A DNA stretch of 33,946 nt from Syntrophobacteraceae bacterium. Lineage in GTDB: Bacteria; Desulfobacterota; Syntrophobacteria; Syntrophobacterales; Syntrophobacteraceae. Of this stretch, positions 15,331-24,817 are shown one piece after another. Position 1 is the stretch's first letter. Each line of letters begins with the position of its first letter. Both the position numbers and the translations under genes were made by a program. The notes below the pieces were generated by a model that saw only the letters and a program-made list of their open reading frames with translations, did not search any database and was not told where the DNA came from. Location of the stretch: positions 1 through 33,946 of the forward strand of contig PXBG01000099.1 in assembly GCA_003566995.1 (NCBI GenBank), written 5' to 3'.

Positions 15331-16680
15331 TCACGGTTCTTGAGTTTGCAGTTCCAGTTCCGCCTCCAGGTCATAATCGTGGGCCCCCGTCACCCGGGCC
15401 ATGTGTATCTCCCCGATTTCAGCCCGTCCACTGGTGATGATCACTTCTCCGTCCACTTCAGGGGCCTGTATGGAGGCCCTTCCAACCAGCAGGTAATCCG
15501 TTTCCGGGTGATATCCTTCCACCATGACCTGCAGCCTGTCACCCACACGTTCACTCAATCGTTTTCGGGAAATGTTGCGCTGCAGTTCCATGACCATGGC
15601 CAACCGTTCTTCCTTGGTCTTTTCGGGAATCTGACCGGACATTCTGGCAGCTCTTGTGCCTTTCTCGGGTGAAAAGGCAAAGGTGCCCACATGGTCAAAG
15701 CGGGCAGCTTCCACAAAGCTGAGGAGTTTGCGAAAGTCCTGGGAAGTTTCTCCGGGGAAACCAACCATGAGGGAAGTTCGCAGTGCAATTTTTGGCACAT
15801 GGAAACGAATGCGTGAAACAGTGTCTGATGGATCCTGTTTGTGATCAACCCGCCCCATGGCTTTCAGAATGCTCGAAGAGGCGTGCTGAAAGGGAATGTC
15901 AAGATAGGGCACTATTTTGTTCGACTGGGCCAGGAGCTTCAAAAGAGAGTCACTCACATGCTCGGGATAGGCGTAGAGAAGCCTCACCCAGCGAAGCCCT
16001 TCCATCTCTTCCAGGGACTCCAGCAGGGCAGCGAGATTGTCCCGTCCACCCCGGTCCGAGCCAAAGGCGGTGATGTCTTGAGCGATGAGGTTCAGCTCCC
16101 TGACTCCCTCGTCCACAAGGCGGGAGGCTTCCTCCTCGATGTCTTCGAGAGGGCGGCTCCGGTAGGGGCCGCGAAGGCGGGGGATCATGCAAAAAGTACA
16201 GCGGTGGCTGCAGCCGTCGGCTATCTTCAGGTAAGCGGAGTAAAAGGGAGTGCATCGTTTTCGTTCCAGGCGGGATGTGGCGAGGAAATGGGGCCTCCCC
16301 ATGTAGAGGGAATGTCCCGAGCCATTGCTCCTCTCCGCAAGAATTTTTGACAGCTGGCCGTAGTGAGAAGTGCCCAGAAAGAGATCCACTTCGGGAAGCA
16401 GCTTTTTGAGCTTGCGGCCATAGCGCTGGACCATGCAGCCTGTGACGACGATTTGTCTGCAGCGGCTCATTTCCTTGTGCTGCACCACCTCCAGGATGGT
16501 GTCCACCGCTTCCTCTACGGCCCTTTCCAGGAAACCGCATGTGTTGACGACTATGATTTCAGCCTGAGACAGGTCAGCGGTCATAACATAACCGCAATGC
16601 TCCAGTTGGGGGATCATGACCTCGCTGTCCACGAGGTTTTTGGAGCAGCCCAGACTGATGAGGGAAGCCAGGGAAGACAT
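15331..16680 (-). CDS. rimO: Ribosomal protein S12 methylthiotransferase
   Basis: RimO is a radical-SAM enzyme that methylthiolates an aspartate of ribosomal protein S12. The 449-residue protein begins MSSLASLISLGCSKN. It carries the three cysteines of the UPF0004 cluster (C12, C48, C82), the radical-SAM CSHRCTFC (C157, C161, C164) followed by MIPRLRGPYRSR, and a C-terminal TRAM domain. 'GCSKNLVDSE' and 'IPRLRGPYRS' favour RimO over MiaB. The frame extends to 16800, but family length and start context favour the ATG at 16680; the nearest GGAG is 13 nt away, so the RBS is not ideal. It lies upstream of the polyprenyl synthase gene, from which a promoter separates it. Confidence 0.95.
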   Translation of the reverse strand: MSSLASLISLGCSKNLVDSEVMIPQLEHCGYVMTADLSQAEIIVVNTCGFLERAVEEAVDTILEVVQHKEMSRCRQIVVTGCMVQRYGRKLKKLLPEVDLFLGTSHYGQLSKILAERSNGSGHSLYMGRPHFLATSRLERKRCTPFYSAYLKIADGCSHRCTFCMIPRLRGPYRSRPLEDIEEEASRLVDEGVRELNLIAQDITAFGSDRGGRDNLAALLESLEEMEGLRWVRLLYAYPEHVSDSLLKLLAQSNKIVPYLDIPFQHASSSILKAMGRVDHKQDPSDTVSRIRFHVPKIALRTSLMVGFPGETSQDFRKLLSFVEAARFDHVGTFAFSPEKGTRAARMSGQIPEKTKEERLAMVMELQRNISRKRLSERVGDRLQVMVEGYHPETDYLLVGRASIQAPEVDGEVIITSGRAEIGEIHMARVTGAHDYDLEAELELQTQEP

Positions 16681-17346
16681 GCGGTTTGTCACTCCGGTGA
16701 ATGAGACATGAGAAGTTACAAAAAGGGTTTCGGGGACAAAGTGCCTTTCGAAAGAAGCAGTTCTCAGTTTCCTCAAAGGGCGTCGGCCTTGGGCAAACAT
16801 GGAGAACCAGGTTCAAGGGAAGCTCATAACATGTTGCATTCAAAACGGAAAGGGTTGTGTGAAAGTCTGCCGTGAGATGCAGGGATCATGGCGGTCCTTT
16901 TTTCATTCTTTTCCAAAGAATTGTGGAAGCGAATTGATTTTTGTTTGGCGGGCAGTTATTTTTAAACGTCATTCCTGCACTCTTCTGGTAACGATCTTTG
17001 GGTCAGCGAATCGCACCCAATGGCTTAAGCGATCGTTGGTCTGCCGCCACTTCATGAAAAATTACTTTCGGACGCACATTGAAAGGCACGGGAATCATCA
17101 TTTCCTGCGGGCTGAGCTGCGATAGTGCCCCGATGTCCGAAGCCAGGCGAGGGCTCTGATGTGAGAAGACATGGAGTGTTTCTTTGGGTGGGCTGAGGGG
17201 GGGGACAGGCATGGCCCAGGGGAACGAAAGGAGGCAAAGGGAGACGGTTTGGTTTTCTCTGGAACGCACGCTTTGGGGAAAGAGCTTGTAACAGATGGGT
17301 AGGGATCAAGTGGGTAGATGGTATCATTGCAAGGAGAAATGGAGAG
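16681..17346. other. 666-bp divergent region between rimO and the Cys-rich gene
   Basis: Reading frames here have unlikely composition and no recognisable domain, so I call no protein gene. I see no tRNA. It holds a nested inverted repeat (16990-17037), an AT-rich patch near 16930-16970 with a weak plus-strand TTGATT/TATTTT pair 17 bp apart (16934-16962), a small G-U-containing hairpin with Ts (16881-16903), and a G-rich tract near 17195-17205. Promoters for either flanking gene are not clear. Confidence 0.5.
16990..17037. repeat. Nested inverted repeat in intergenic DNA
   Basis: AACGATC (16990-16996) is complementary to GATCGTT (17031-17037). Inside it TTGGGT (16998-17003) pairs with ACCCAA (17015-17020), capped by GCG-AAT-CGC, and the palindrome GCTTAAGC lies at 17023-17030. 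There is no U-tract. It could be an RNA fold or a protein site, midway between two divergent genes. Confidence 0.45.
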
Positions 17347-17571
17347 ATGCCTAAAGAGAAGACGAGTCGAGGGCAGATGGGTCACTGGGATCTGGACGAA
17401 AAGCCTTTGGCTTTGGGGCCCATCATGTGTAAGGAGGGCAAGGGGGTCAGAAACTTTGCCTGCCTCAACTATGACGCATGTCTTGACAAGGCTGCAAAGG
17501 CCATGTGGGGCGGCTTCACTTGCGGTGACTGCGCCATTAACATTCCCAGGGATGAGGAGTGTGGTTACTGA
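17347..17571 (+). CDS. Small Cys-rich protein of unknown function
   Basis: The 74-residue product has a polar start (MPKEKTSRGQMGHWDLDEKP) and then a Cys-rich half with the pattern MCKEGKG-x5-CLNYDACLDKA-x9-FTCGDC and a final EECGY (cysteines near 28, 38, 43, 58, 61 and 72). This looks like a small metal-binding module. I have an impression of similar short proteins in Deltaproteobacteria but cannot name a family. The ATG at 17347 follows AAGGAG at 10 nt and GGAGAG at 2 nt. It is isolated on the plus strand and ends 20 nt before a strong terminator, which supports a real transcript. No signal peptide or membrane segment. Confidence 0.65.
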   Translation: MPKEKTSRGQMGHWDLDEKPLALGPIMCKEGKGVRNFACLNYDACLDKAAKAMWGGFTCGDCAINIPRDEECGY

Positions 17572-17591
17572 TCGACCCATTCTCGGGTTTT

Positions 17592-17632
17592 GCAAGAAAT
17601 AACCCGCTTGAAAAAAGCGGGTTATTTCTTGC
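17592..17632. terminator. Bidirectional intrinsic terminator, 18-bp perfect stem
   Basis: Arms at 17592-17609 and 17615-17632 are perfectly complementary over 18 bp with a GAAAA loop. The GC core (ACCCGCTT/AAGCGGGT) is flanked by T/A-rich ends, so either strand has a U-rich tract (TTATTTCTT on the right arm). It lies between the convergent Cys-rich gene and rplQ and would end the whole ribosomal transcript. Confidence 0.92.
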
Positions 17633-17635
17633 GAT

Positions 17636-18142
17636 TTATTGGGACTGCTTTTCCTGTTCCGGAGTTCCCGATTTTTCTGCCTCAGGGGGTGATGAGGATG
17701 GCGATGCCCCCTCCGTGGCCACCGGGGACGGGGCAGGTGCTTGCGGCGATGGCTCAGGCCTGGAGGTTTTCTTTTTGCTCACGACGGGCTCGCCGATCAG
17801 TTGGACGAGGCACATGGGGGATGCGTCTCCCCGCCGGAATCCAACCTTGGTGAGGCGGGTGTAGCCCCCCTGGCGTGTTTGAAACCGGGGGCCCAGTTCC
17901 GTAAAAAGCTTGTGGACAACGTTCTTGTCGCGCACCGAAGCCAGAGCCTGCCGGCGAGCGTGCAGGTCTCCCCGCTTGCCGAGTGTGATCATCCAGTCGG
18001 TCCAGCGGCGCAGTTCCTTGGCTTTGGGGACCGTGGTGTAAATTTGCTCGTGACGCAACAAGGAAGTCACCATGTTTCGGAACATGGCCAATCGGTGACT
18101 GGTCGTCCGATTCAGTTTTCTTCCAGAAACTCCATGTCGCAT
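17636..18142 (-). CDS. rplQ: 50S ribosomal protein L17 with C-terminal extension
   Basis: L17 is an early-assembly protein near the exit tunnel. The first 120 residues are typical ([20 protein letters not shown]... to '[17 protein letters not shown]'). A further stretch of about 40-50 residues is low-complexity, rich in Pro, Ser, Ala, Glu and Gln ([12 protein letters not shown]..., ending EQEKQSQ). L17 usually ends near residue 120-130. The ATG at 18142 is 2 nt after the rpoA stop, with AGGA at 6 nt. It is the last gene before the terminator. Confidence 0.96.
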   Translation of the reverse strand: MRHGVSGRKLNRTTSHRLAMFRNMVTSLLRHEQIYTTVPKAKELRRWTDWMITLGKRGDLHARRQALASVRDKNVVHKLFTELGPRFQTRQGGYTRLTKVGFRRGDASPMCLVQLIGEPVVSKKKTSRPEPSPQAPAPSPVATEGASPSSSPPEAEKSGTPEQEKQSQ

Positions 18143-18144
18143 GG

Positions 18145-19152
18145 CTATTCCTGTTCCTTTCTACGCTGATCAATTTCTTCACGACTGGGAAAGCTGTCCA
18201 GCTTCATTCCCAATGAGAGGCCCATTTCGGCAAGAATTTCCTTGATCTCGTTGAGGGATTTTCTGCCGAAGTTCTTCGTTTTGAGCATCTCCGCCTCTGT
18301 TTTTTGGACCAGCTCACCTATGTGGCGAATGTCTGCATTCTTGAGACAGTTGGCGGAGCGTACAGAAAGCTCAAGTTCATCGACACTGCGAAACAAATTT
18401 TCGTTGAACGTGGGTTCTACGCGAACTTCTTCTTCCGAAACCTCCGGCTCTTCTTCAAAATTGATGAAGATGGTCAGCTGGTCCTTGAGAATTTTGGCAG
18501 CAAATGCCAGGGCATTCTCGGGAGTGATGCTGCCATCTGTCCAGACCTCCATGGTGAGCTTGTCGTAATCGGTGATCTGTGCCACGCGGGCTTGTGTGAT
18601 GGCATAGCTCACCTTGCGGACGGGAGAAAAAATGGAGTCAATGGGGATGGTGCCGATGGACTGGTTTTCCTCCGAATTGCGATCGGCTGGCACGTATCCC
18701 TTCCCCTGTTTGAGGGTCAGTTCCATGCGAAGACGAGCGTCTTTGGCAAGGGTGCAGATCTGCTGGTCTTTGTTGAAAACTTCCACCTGAGAGGTTTCCC
18801 GGATATTTTCGGCCAGAACCTGTCCCTCGCCCTCCTTTTCGAGAACCACGTGCCAGGGGCCTTCGCCTTGAACGCGGAATCGAACCTCCTTGAGATTCAG
18901 GATGACATCCGTAACATCTTCCAAGACACCAGGAATGGTGGAGAATTCATGGAGAACACCGTCGATTTTGACGCTGGTGATGGCGGTGCCCTGAAGGGAT
19001 GAGAGCAAAACGCGCCTGAGCGCATTGCCCAGGGTGATTCCAAACCCTCTTTCTAAAGGTTCGCAGGCAAATTTTCCATATGTTTCCGGGCGGTTGTCTG
19101 TTTCAACCTCCAAGCGCTTCGGTTTGATGAGCTCGCGCCAATTCCTTTGCAT
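18145..19152 (-). CDS. rpoA: DNA-directed RNA polymerase alpha subunit
   Basis: The 335-residue protein is full length. The N-terminal domain has '[25 protein letters not shown]', the beta/beta' assembly platform. A linker near residue 235 precedes the C-terminal domain with '[23 protein letters not shown]' and '[14 protein letters not shown]', which binds UP elements and activators. The ATG at 19152 has GAGG at 7 nt. A 128-bp spacer separates it from rpsD. It is followed at 2 nt by rplQ, the standard alpha-operon end. Confidence 0.98.
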   Translation of the reverse strand: MQRNWRELIKPKRLEVETDNRPETYGKFACEPLERGFGITLGNALRRVLLSSLQGTAITSVKIDGVLHEFSTIPGVLEDVTDVILNLKEVRFRVQGEGPWHVVLEKEGEGQVLAENIRETSQVEVFNKDQQICTLAKDARLRMELTLKQGKGYVPADRNSEENQSIGTIPIDSIFSPVRKVSYAITQARVAQITDYDKLTMEVWTDGSITPENALAFAAKILKDQLTIFINFEEEPEVSEEEVRVEPTFNENLFRSVDELELSVRSANCLKNADIRHIGELVQKTEAEMLKTKNFGRKSLNEIKEILAEMGLSLGMKLDSFPSREEIDQRRKEQE

Positions 19153-19280
19153 AATGATTCCTCATTGAGAGATGTCACCATTGCACCCTTTTCCGTGAAA
19201 GAGAAATGCAAAACCGGATAAAGAGGCAAAGGGGGTCAGCTCCATACCCGGTGAATAGTTCAGGAGGAATTCTCGCTTGC

Positions 19281-19907
19281 TTATTTGGAGTAGAACTCTA
19301 CAACCAGCTGTTCCTGAACGGGAAGGTTCATCTCTTCACGGGTCGGCAAATTTTTGAAGACACCTTCATAGGCGGCTTTGTCGAGTTCAAGCCAGGGAGG
19401 AAGGCCGCGCCGGGGCAGAGCTTCCAATGAATCGCTGATGGCCCCGATCTGCCTGCTGGATTCCGCGACAGTGATTTTGTCTCCGGGACGAAGGAGCATA
19501 GAGGGGATGTTGGCCTTTTTGCCATTCAAGCGAAAGTGGTCGTGTCGAACAAGCTGACGCGCTTCAGCCCTGGAGTTGGCGAACCCGAGCCGGTAAACGG
19601 CGTTGTCGAGGCGGCGCTCCAGAAGCACCAGGAAGTTTGTGCCGGTGACCCCCTTTTGCCGGTCTGCTTCCTTGAAATAGTCCCTGAACTGTTTTTCTCC
19701 GAGACCATAAATGCGCCGAATGCGCTGCTTTTCACGGAGCTGAAGGCCATAGTTGGAGAGCTTGCCGCGACCCTGGCCGTGCTGGCCCGGTGGATAGTTG
19801 CGGCGCTCCACGGCGCATTTGTCGGAGTAGCAGCGATCGCCCTTGAGATACAGCTTCATTGTTTCTCTGCGGCACAGCCTGCAGACGGAACCGGTATAGC
19901 GAGCCAA
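19281..19907 (-). CDS. rpsD: 30S ribosomal protein S4, zinc-binding form
   Basis: S4 starts 16S rRNA folding and in many bacteria represses the alpha operon. The 208-residue protein has C9, C12, C26 and C31 (CRLC and RCYSDKC), the zinc-binding form, and the S4 RNA-binding domain ([27 protein letters not shown]). The start codon is TTG at 19907, supported by GGAGG at 8 nt and the universal MARYTG start. A promoter-like pair lies just upstream. Confidence 0.98.
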   Translation of the reverse strand: MARYTGSVCRLCRRETMKLYLKGDRCYSDKCAVERRNYPPGQHGQGRGKLSNYGLQLREKQRIRRIYGLGEKQFRDYFKEADRQKGVTGTNFLVLLERRLDNAVYRLGFANSRAEARQLVRHDHFRLNGKKANIPSMLLRPGDKITVAESSRQIGAISDSLEALPRRGLPPWLELDKAAYEGVFKNLPTREEMNLPVQEQLVVEFYSK

Positions 19908-19951
19908 TGTGTATTCCTCCTTATGGGATGCCTTTCCACCAAGATGGAGCT

Positions 19952-19979
19952 ATTCTGTGGATGGGAGAAAAAATGTCAA
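19952..19979 (-). promoter_or_regulatory. Possible promoter for rpsD-rpoA-rplQ
   Basis: TTGACA (19979-19974) overlaps the rpsK stop and is followed after 16 bp by CAGAAT (19957-19952, four of six). The predicted start is about 38 nt before the rpsD TTG. The -10 is weak. Confidence 0.4.
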
Positions 19980-20368
19980 ACACGCCTTCTTTTGGGGGGC
20001 CTGCACCCGTTGTGGGGAATGGGTGTGACATCCCTGATGGCTGTGATGTTGAAGCCTATGGCCTGCAGGGCGCGCAGGGCAGCTTCACGACCGGAACCGG
20101 GGCCCTTGACCAGCACTTCAATGTTTTGCAGACCATGCTCCATGGCCTTTCTTCCGGCGATTTCAGCGGCCGTCTGGGCGGCGAAGGGCGTGCTTTTTCT
20201 CGAGCCCTTGAATCCCTGACTGCCGGAAGTGGCCCAGGAAATGGCATTTCCGCTCGTGTCCGTGAGCGTGATGACCGTATTGTTGAAGGTGGCGCGTATG
20301 TGAGCGACACCGTTTTGTATGTTTTTGCGTTCTTTTTTCTTGCGTGTGGCAGTTCTATCCCTTGCCAT
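19976..20368 (-). CDS. rpsK: 30S ribosomal protein S11
   Basis: S11 lies on the 30S platform near the E site. The 130-residue protein has the family blocks '[27 protein letters not shown]', '[16 protein letters not shown]' and the C-terminal '[15 protein letters not shown]'. The N-terminal lysine/arginine-rich start [15 protein letters not shown] is typical. ATG at 20368; 21 nt separate it from rpsM, and rpsD follows. Confidence 0.98.
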   Translation of the reverse strand: MARDRTATRKKKERKNIQNGVAHIRATFNNTVITLTDTSGNAISWATSGSQGFKGSRKSTPFAAQTAAEIAGRKAMEHGLQNIEVLVKGPGSGREAALRALQAIGFNITAIRDVTPIPHNGCRPPKRRRV

Positions 20369-20389
20369 GATGACATTGCCTCCCGGTTA

Positions 20390-20761
20390 TCACTTTTTGC
20401 GCTTGCCCATGACCGATCTGCGCGGACCTTTGCGAGTGCGGGCGTTGGTGTGCGTCCTTTGCCCATGGACAGGCAGTCCTCGCCGATGCCTCAGGCCTCG
20501 ATAGCAGCCCAGGTCCATGAGACGTTTGATGTTCATGGAAACCTCGGAGCGGAGGTCACCTTCAACCTTGTAACGCGAATCGATGACGTGACGAATGGCG
20601 TTGATCTGGTTGTCGTCGAGGTCATCGGATTTCAAATCCCAGGAAATCTGGGCTTCCGTGAGAATCTTTTGAGCTGTGGTTCGACCTATGCCGTAAATGT
20701 AGGTTAAGGCAATCTCCATGCGCTTGTTTTTCGGTAGGTCAATGCCTGCAATGCGTGCCAA
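20390..20761 (-). CDS. rpsM: 30S ribosomal protein S13
   Basis: S13 contacts the large subunit and P-site tRNA in the 30S head. The 123-residue protein shows [14 protein letters not shown], '[14 protein letters not shown]' and the basic tail '[27 protein letters not shown]'. It starts with TTG at 20761, not ATG; GGAGG lies 8 nt upstream and the family start fits exactly. It lies 15 nt after rpmJ. Confidence 0.98.
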   Translation of the reverse strand: MARIAGIDLPKNKRMEIALTYIYGIGRTTAQKILTEAQISWDLKSDDLDDNQINAIRHVIDSRYKVEGDLRSEVSMNIKRLMDLGCYRGLRHRRGLPVHGQRTHTNARTRKGPRRSVMGKRKK

Positions 20762-20776
20762 TGCCCGTTCCTCCCA

Positions 20777-20890
20777 TCAACCTTGTCTTTGCTTATGTCT
20801 TGTGTTTTCACAAATGACCCTGATCGTGCCATGGCGGCGTATGATCTTGCATTTGCGGCAAATGCGCTTCACCGATGCTCTGACTTTCAT
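20777..20890 (-). CDS. rpmJ: 50S ribosomal protein L36, zinc-binding form
   Basis: The 37-residue product, [15 protein letters not shown]..., has the zinc ligands C11, C14, C27 and H32 of the C+ form. The ATG at 20890 has GGAG directly upstream. It lies between infA and rpsM as in most bacteria. No C-minus paralogue is in the window. Confidence 0.97.
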   Translation of the reverse strand: MKVRASVKRICRKCKIIRRHGTIRVICENTRHKQRQG

Positions 20891-20931
20891 TTCTCCTTCT
20901 CCCGTTTGGCAGGACTGTGGCAAAGGGCGCT

Positions 20932-21153
20932 CTATGATTTGGATCTGTAAGTGATACGGCCTCGGTTCAAGTCGTAGGGAGAGAGTTCTACGGTCACTTT
21001 GTCTCCGGGAAGAATGCGGATGAAGTGCATGCGCATTTTTCCGGATATGTGAGCGAGTATCCGATGGCCGTTGGGCAACTCCACCCGAAACATGGCGTTG
21101 GGAAGGGTCTCCAGGACCACTCCTTCGACTTCAATGGCGTCTTCTTTGGCCAT
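20932..21153 (-). CDS. infA: Translation initiation factor IF-1
   Basis: IF-1 occupies the 30S A site during initiation. The 73-residue OB-fold protein has [13 protein letters not shown], '[25 protein letters not shown]' and the terminal '[14 protein letters not shown]', with the normal length. The frame is open upstream to 21351, but homology and the AAGG-type RBS fix the ATG at 21153. A strong promoter lies 52-80 bp upstream, at the end of map, so infA probably starts its own transcript for the alpha operon. Confidence 0.97.
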   Translation of the reverse strand: MAKEDAIEVEGVVLETLPNAMFRVELPNGHRILAHISGKMRMHFIRILPGDKVTVELSPYDLNRGRITYRSKS

Positions 21154-21204
21154 CCCTTTTACCTTTTCCTTACAATTTTTAGTGGATTCACCATCGAAAC
21201 AAAC

Positions 21205-21233
21205 AAAATACCTAAGTTTTACCGATGTGTCAA
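21205..21233 (-). promoter_or_regulatory. Sigma-70 promoter for infA and the downstream alpha operon
   Basis: A perfect -35 TTGACA (21233-21228) is followed after 17 bp by TATTTT (21210-21205). The predicted start is near 21198, 45 nt before the infA ATG. The -35 overlaps the end of map. This is the best promoter match in the ribosomal cluster. Confidence 0.65.
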
Positions 21234-21985
21234 GGATCTGGTTGCGATAAAATGTCCGGGCCGTTGTCCGTGATGGCAATGGTGTGTTCAAAGTGGGCGG
21301 AGAGGCTTCGATCAACGGTGACGGCCGTCCATTTGTCCTGGAGGACTTCAACGCCTGCCTTGCCCAGGTTGATCATGGGTTCAATGGCGAATACCATTCC
21401 AGCCTTGAGCTTGACCCCTTTGCCCGGAGGACCGTAATTGGGTATCTGCGGACTTTCGTGAAGATTTTTTCCAATGCCGTGTCCCACAAATTCTCGCACC
21501 ACAGAAAAGCCAAACGCTTCCACATGAGACTGGATGGCGTGAGATATATCGGATAGGTGATTTCCCACAATGGACTGCCGTATCCCTCTGAAAAGGGCCT
21601 CACGGGTGACCTGGCAGAGCCTGGCGGCTTCGGGCGAAATTTTCCCCACAGGAAGGGTCACGGCCGCATCTCCGTAGTAACCCTCCTTGATGACACCGAA
21701 ATCGATGCTGATGATGTCTCCCTCTGCAAGCCGCCTCTTTTTGGAGGGGATACCATGGACCACTTCCTCGTTGACCGAAGTGCAGAGGGCGTGAGGAAAT
21801 CCGTTGTACCCCTTGAAAGCGGGCTTGGCCCACAGTCTGGCTGCAAATTCTTCACTGAGCACATTCAGCTCGTATGTGGTCACACCGGGCCGAATGTGCT
21901 CTTTCACCCGTTCCAGAATCTCAGCCACGATGAGGCAAGATCGGCGTATTTTTTCTATTTCCTGCTGGGACTTCAATATGATCAA
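21230..21985 (-). CDS. map: Type I methionine aminopeptidase
   Basis: Map removes initiator methionine from nascent proteins. The 251-residue protein has the dimetal ligands D95, D106, H169, E202 and E233 and the substrate histidine H77, all at the E. coli spacing. It is the short type Ia form without an N-terminal zinc domain. The start is TTG at 21985 ([15 protein letters not shown]), with AAAGGA at 9 nt; a longer frame reaching into adk (22057) lacks homology. It lies 13 nt after adk. Confidence 0.96.
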   Translation of the reverse strand: MIILKSQQEIEKIRRSCLIVAEILERVKEHIRPGVTTYELNVLSEEFAARLWAKPAFKGYNGFPHALCTSVNEEVVHGIPSKKRRLAEGDIISIDFGVIKEGYYGDAAVTLPVGKISPEAARLCQVTREALFRGIRQSIVGNHLSDISHAIQSHVEAFGFSVVREFVGHGIGKNLHESPQIPNYGPPGKGVKLKAGMVFAIEPMINLGKAGVEVLQDKWTAVTVDRSLSAHFEHTIAITDNGPDILSQPDP

Positions 21986-21998
21986 TGCGGGTTGTCCT

Positions 21999-22700
<702 letters not shown>

Positions 22701-22758
22701 TCAGCCTCGGTGTGAAGGGGATTGCCGACACGATTTCTATCCCGAATGGCAGTGAGGG

Positions 22759-24066
22759 TTACCTCCGGCCCTTAAAGCGACCCTGCTTGAGAAAACCTTC
22801 ATAGTGCCTTGAAAGCATGTGCGCCTCGATCTGTGAGAGTGTGTCCATGGAAACACCGATGACGATCAAAAGGGCGGTGCCGCCGAAGTAAAAGGGGACA
22901 TTGAATCTCTGGATGAGGATGGTGGGAATGACGCACACAATGGAAACATAGATCGCCCCTCCAAGGGTGATGCGACTGAGAACCTTGTCGATATAATCGG
23001 CAGTGGGCCGGCCGGGACGAATTCCGGGAATGAACCCTCCGTATTTTTTCATGTTGTCAGCCACGTCCACGGGGTTGAATACGATGGCCGTGTAAAAAAA
23101 GCAGAAAAAGATGATGAAGGCCACAAACAGCACGGTGTAGAGCAGCCGGTCCGGAGCCAGGGAATCGGAAACCCACTGGACCCAGGGTATGGCTATGAAG
23201 CTGGCCACCGTCGCCGGAAACATGATGATGGAAGACGCAAAAATAGGAGGAATAACACCGGAGGTGTTGACTTTGAGGGGAATGTGGGTGCTCTGGCCTC
23301 CGTAGACCCTTCGTCCTACCACGCGCTTGGCGTACTGGACCGGTATTCGTCGCTGTCCGCGCTCCACGAAAACGATGCCTGCGATGACAGCCAGCATGAA
23401 AACCAGCAGGAGGATGGCTCCAAACACATGCATTTCCCCGGCGGTCACCAGGCGACCCGTACTCATGAAGGCACCCGGCAGGCCAGCGACGATGCCTGCA
23501 AAAATGATGAGGGAAATGCCGTTGCCAATGCCCCGTTCGGTGATCTGTTCTCCGAGCCACATGATGAAGGCAGTGCCCGCCGTGAGAGTGGTCACCGTGG
23601 TGAACCGGAAGCCCCACCCGGGTTCCAGGACGATGTTTTCACCCCCTGGACCTGTCATGGTTTCCAGGCCCACGGCAATGCCGAATCCCTGAATGACGGA
23701 GAGGACGATGGTGCCGTAGCGCGTGTACTGGGTGATCTTTTTGCGGCCGACCTCTCCCTCCTTCTTGAGCTTTTCCAGATGAGGGATGACCACCGTCAGC
23801 AGCTGAAGGATGATGGACGCACTGATGTAAGGCATGATGCCAAGGGCGAATACGGAAAACTGGCTCAGCGCGCCACCGGAAAACATGTCGAAAAGTCCGA
23901 GGAGAGTTCCCTGAACGGCATCGAAAAAAGCTGAGATAGCTTCCGTGTTGATGCCCGGTGTCGGAATGTGAACTCCGATGCGATAAACCGTCAGCAAAAG
24001 CAGGGTTATTCCGATGCGCCGCTTGAGCTCAGGAATTTTGCCGATGTTTTGGAAACCTGTAAACAC
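22759..24066 (-). CDS. secY: Protein translocase subunit SecY
   Basis: SecY is the channel of the Sec translocon. The 435-residue protein has ten hydrophobic segments. It begins 'FTGFQNIGKIPELKRRI' and has the conserved 'GIMPYISASIILQLL' in the second membrane segment and the cytoplasmic 'GGFIPGIRPGRPT' before the last segments, which is important for SecA and ribosome contact. I chose the GTG at 24066, with GAGG at 9 nt; a GTG at 24075 overlaps that RBS. It follows rplO by 18 nt. Confidence 0.97.
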   Translation of the reverse strand: MFTGFQNIGKIPELKRRIGITLLLLTVYRIGVHIPTPGINTEAISAFFDAVQGTLLGLFDMFSGGALSQFSVFALGIMPYISASIILQLLTVVIPHLEKLKKEGEVGRKKITQYTRYGTIVLSVIQGFGIAVGLETMTGPGGENIVLEPGWGFRFTTVTTLTAGTAFIMWLGEQITERGIGNGISLIIFAGIVAGLPGAFMSTGRLVTAGEMHVFGAILLLVFMLAVIAGIVFVERGQRRIPVQYAKRVVGRRVYGGQSTHIPLKVNTSGVIPPIFASSIIMFPATVASFIAIPWVQWVSDSLAPDRLLYTVLFVAFIIFFCFFYTAIVFNPVDVADNMKKYGGFIPGIRPGRPTADYIDKVLSRITLGGAIYVSIVCVIPTILIQRFNVPFYFGGTALLIVIGVSMDTLSQIEAHMLSRHYEGFLKQGRFKGRR

Positions 24067-24084
24067 CCTGGTCACCCTCTTTCA

Positions 24085-24528
24085 TCAAGATAGAATTTCG
24101 ACCTGTCCTCCGGCTGCTTGAATCTTCTGGACAGCGGAAGCGCTTGCTTTGTGTACCTGTACGGTGAGTGCGCGATCAACTTCCCCGTCTCCCAAAAGCT
24201 TAACGCCCGCCTGTAATTTTTTCACAAGGCCTGCTTCCATGAGTTGCTGGGGGCCAACCACCGCCTGCGCCTGAAAAGCCGAAAGGTCCTGAATGTTGAC
24301 GATGGCGTAATGTTTTTTGAAAATGTTGTTGAATCCTCTTTTGGGAACCCGACGCTGCAAGGGCATCTGACCACCCTCGAACCAGGGAGGAGTTCCTCCG
24401 CCGGAACGGGAATTTTGGCCTTTTGTGCCTCGGCCGGCGGTCTTGCCGAGGCCGGAGCCGGTTCCGCGACCTACGCGTTTTCTGGATTTCTTCGCTCCGG
24501 GAGCAGGAGCCAGATCTTCAAGTTTCAT
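24085..24528 (-). CDS. rplO: 50S ribosomal protein L15
   Basis: L15 is a late assembly protein with a long unstructured N-terminal arm. The 147-residue protein has [20 protein letters not shown], the Gly-rich '[19 protein letters not shown]' and '[23 protein letters not shown]'. The ATG at 24528 has a GTGGA RBS; the frame is open upstream to 24591 but not coding there. It precedes secY in the spc order. Confidence 0.97.
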   Translation of the reverse strand: MKLEDLAPAPGAKKSRKRVGRGTGSGLGKTAGRGTKGQNSRSGGGTPPWFEGGQMPLQRRVPKRGFNNIFKKHYAIVNIQDLSAFQAQAVVGPQQLMEAGLVKKLQAGVKLLGDGEVDRALTVQVHKASASAVQKIQAAGGQVEILS

Positions 24529-24571
24529 GGTCATATCCACTCGCTGTGTGTGGTGAATTACGGCTTTGTGT

Positions 24572-24754
24572 TCAAATCTCCTTGACATCAACCAGGTGGA
24601 CGACCTTTCGAAGGGCCCCCAGTATGGTTGGAGTGGCGTAGAGATTCACGGGGCGGTGCAGTCGGGTGAGGCCCAGACCCTGAAGGATCTTGCGGTGCTT
24701 TTGGGGCCGCCCGATGGGGCTTCGAACAAGTTTGACCTGAATGGGCTGTGCCAT
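24572..24754 (-). CDS. rpmD: 50S ribosomal protein L30
   Basis: The 60-residue product has the typical 'VKLVRSPIGRPQKHRKILQGLGL' core and 'TPTILGALRKVVHLVDVKE' end. The ATG at 24754 follows GAGGA at 6 nt. It lies between rpsE and rplO. Normal bacterial length. Confidence 0.97.
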   Translation of the reverse strand: MAQPIQVKLVRSPIGRPQKHRKILQGLGLTRLHRPVNLYATPTILGALRKVVHLVDVKEI

Positions 24755-24817
24755 GGTGTTTCCTCATCTCTTTTTCGCGCACCCCTTGATGGGCAAGGGG
24801 AGGACGACAGGTTGTGT

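Noticed and set aside
16881-16903. Hairpin with Ts on the plus strand resembling a terminator
   Set aside because: Two of its seven pairs are G-U, the T run is short, and no plus-strand gene precedes it.
17098-17595. A 165-codon minus-strand frame across the Cys-rich gene
   Set aside because: It crosses the terminator stem, has no domain, and competes with a plus-strand gene that has an RBS and terminator.
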